From contig JAMBLL010000295.1 in the NCBI GenBank assembly GCA_023336765.1, positions 1-6,068 of the forward strand: a stretch of 6,068 bases of DNA. The letters run 5' to 3'. A model generated the notes under the pieces. That model saw nothing but the letters and a program-made list of their open reading frames with translations. It did no database searches and had not been told where the DNA came from. The stretch is from Actinomycetes bacterium. GTDB lineage: Bacteria > Actinomycetota > Acidimicrobiia > Spongiisociales > UBA5794. Shown in pieces: positions 5,489-6,068 of the stretch (position 1 is its first letter; every line of letters begins with the position of its first letter). A program made the translations under genes and the position numbers.

Positions 5489-6028
5489 ATGACAACTGAG
5501 ATGCCAAGCAGCGATGAGTTGATTCGGCGCGCGAAGGAGACCCTGTCACTCGACAGGGACGACTTCTTGCCCAAGATCGACCAAGACATTGCCGACATGC
5601 GTGTGTCGATGGGCGGCGTCCAGTTTCGGGGAGACGCGTCGCTGGATGAAACGACGCCAACCGCCTCGTCCGTTCGGACACCACCCACCGGAGATGTCTA
5701 CCGACAGACGAGGGTCAGGAGAGTCGATTCGTCGACTCAGGATCATCTGGCTACGGCACCCAGAGACGTACGAACCGTCTCGGTCCCCGTTCCACCGTCC
5801 GTCTTTTCCGGCGGAGGCTCGGAGAATCCTGGTCGGTGGATGAGGATCCTTGGCACCATCATTCTCGCAGGTGTTGCCGTGTTCTGGGTCTTCCTACTTA
5901 TCGGCACTGTGGACAATCCGGATGATCTCGGCGAAGTTATCGGCGGAGGTGTTGGGTTGACATTGGTGCCGTTCCTCTTCGGAACGATCCTGCGCCGCGC
6001 CGGGCGACGCAGAGGCGTGGTCGCGTAG
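5489..6028 (+). CDS. Unrecognised protein with two C-terminal membrane segments
   Basis: I do not recognise this 179-residue protein. Residues 1-50 are charged and probably helical, opening with SSDELIRRAKETLSLDRDDF (7-26). Residues 50-115 are rich in Ser, Thr, Pro and Arg and likely disordered. Two hydrophobic stretches follow, at about 119-139 and 149-167, joined by a short acidic loop (VDNPDDLGE), and the chain ends in a basic tail RRAGRRRG (169-176). By the positive-inside rule both ends should face the cytoplasm, with the hairpin loop outside. There is no signal peptide. ATG 5489 is favoured by its position relative to the TACAAT box; the next in-frame ATG, at residue 5, is also possible. 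A membrane-anchored scaffold or regulatory protein is imaginable, but no function can be assigned. Confidence 0.8.
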   Translation: MTTEMPSSDELIRRAKETLSLDRDDFLPKIDQDIADMRVSMGGVQFRGDASLDETTPTASSVRTPPTGDVYRQTRVRRVDSSTQDHLATAPRDVRTVSVPVPPSVFSGGGSENPGRWMRILGTIILAGVAVFWVFLLIGTVDNPDDLGEVIGGGVGLTLVPFLFGTILRRAGRRRGVVA

Positions 6029-6034
6029 GCGAAG

Positions 6035-6068
6035 ACAGAACACAGAACACAGAACACAGAACACAGAA
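6035..6068. repeat. 7-bp tandem repeat ACAGAAC, running off the window
   Basis: Four perfect copies of ACAGAAC (at 6035, 6042, 6049 and 6056) are followed by six bases of a fifth, cut by the window end. The array begins 6 bp after the stop codon of the preceding gene. It is A-rich and purine-rich on this strand, unlike its GC-rich surroundings, and all copies are identical, which suggests recent or ongoing slippage. Confidence 0.92.

Overview
The window looks like chromosomal DNA from an actinobacterium. The grounds are the GC-rich codon usage, the order ffh-rpsP-khpA-rimM, a ribosomal protein S16 with a long acidic tail, a DUF222/HNH protein of the kind that is abundant in Actinobacteria, and at least one promoter that appears to drive a leaderless mRNA. 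An uncultured, Acidimicrobiia-like lineage would fit, but that placement is a guess; no rRNA or other strong taxonomic marker is present.

Layout. Positions 1-103 hold a perfect hairpin followed by about six copies of a 7-bp tandem repeat that runs almost to the ffh start codon. Positions 104-2795 are a tight plus-strand cluster: ffh (signal recognition particle GTPase), rpsP (S16), khpA (small KH-domain RNA-binding protein) and rimM (30S maturation factor). The ffh/rpsP gap is 4 bp, rpsP/khpA overlap by 4 bp, and khpA/rimM are separated by 43 bp containing a 14-bp imperfect repeat. In most bacteria with this cluster trmD and rplS follow rimM; here they do not. Instead a convergent minus-strand DUF222/HNH endonuclease gene lies at 2886-4238. 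A 140-bp divergent intergenic region with inverted repeats leads into a plus-strand saccharopine-dehydrogenase-like NAD(P)-binding oxidoreductase (4379-5440). This is followed by a small unrecognised protein with two predicted membrane segments (5489-6028) that has its own promoter. The window ends inside another 7-bp tandem repeat, ACAGAAC (6035-6068).

How the genes work together. The first four form a translation and protein-targeting unit: S16 and RimM both act on 30S assembly, KhpA binds RNA, and Ffh targets nascent membrane proteins. The three genes to the right look like unrelated accessory or housekeeping genes, each probably transcribed separately.

No CRISPR array, tRNA, rRNA, transposase or clear multi-gene defence system is visible. 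The most interesting points are the 7-bp-period repeats at regulatory positions (both window ends, plus a 14-bp version before rimM), the loss of trmD from its usual place beside an HNH gene, and the inferred leaderless promoter at 5455-5482.
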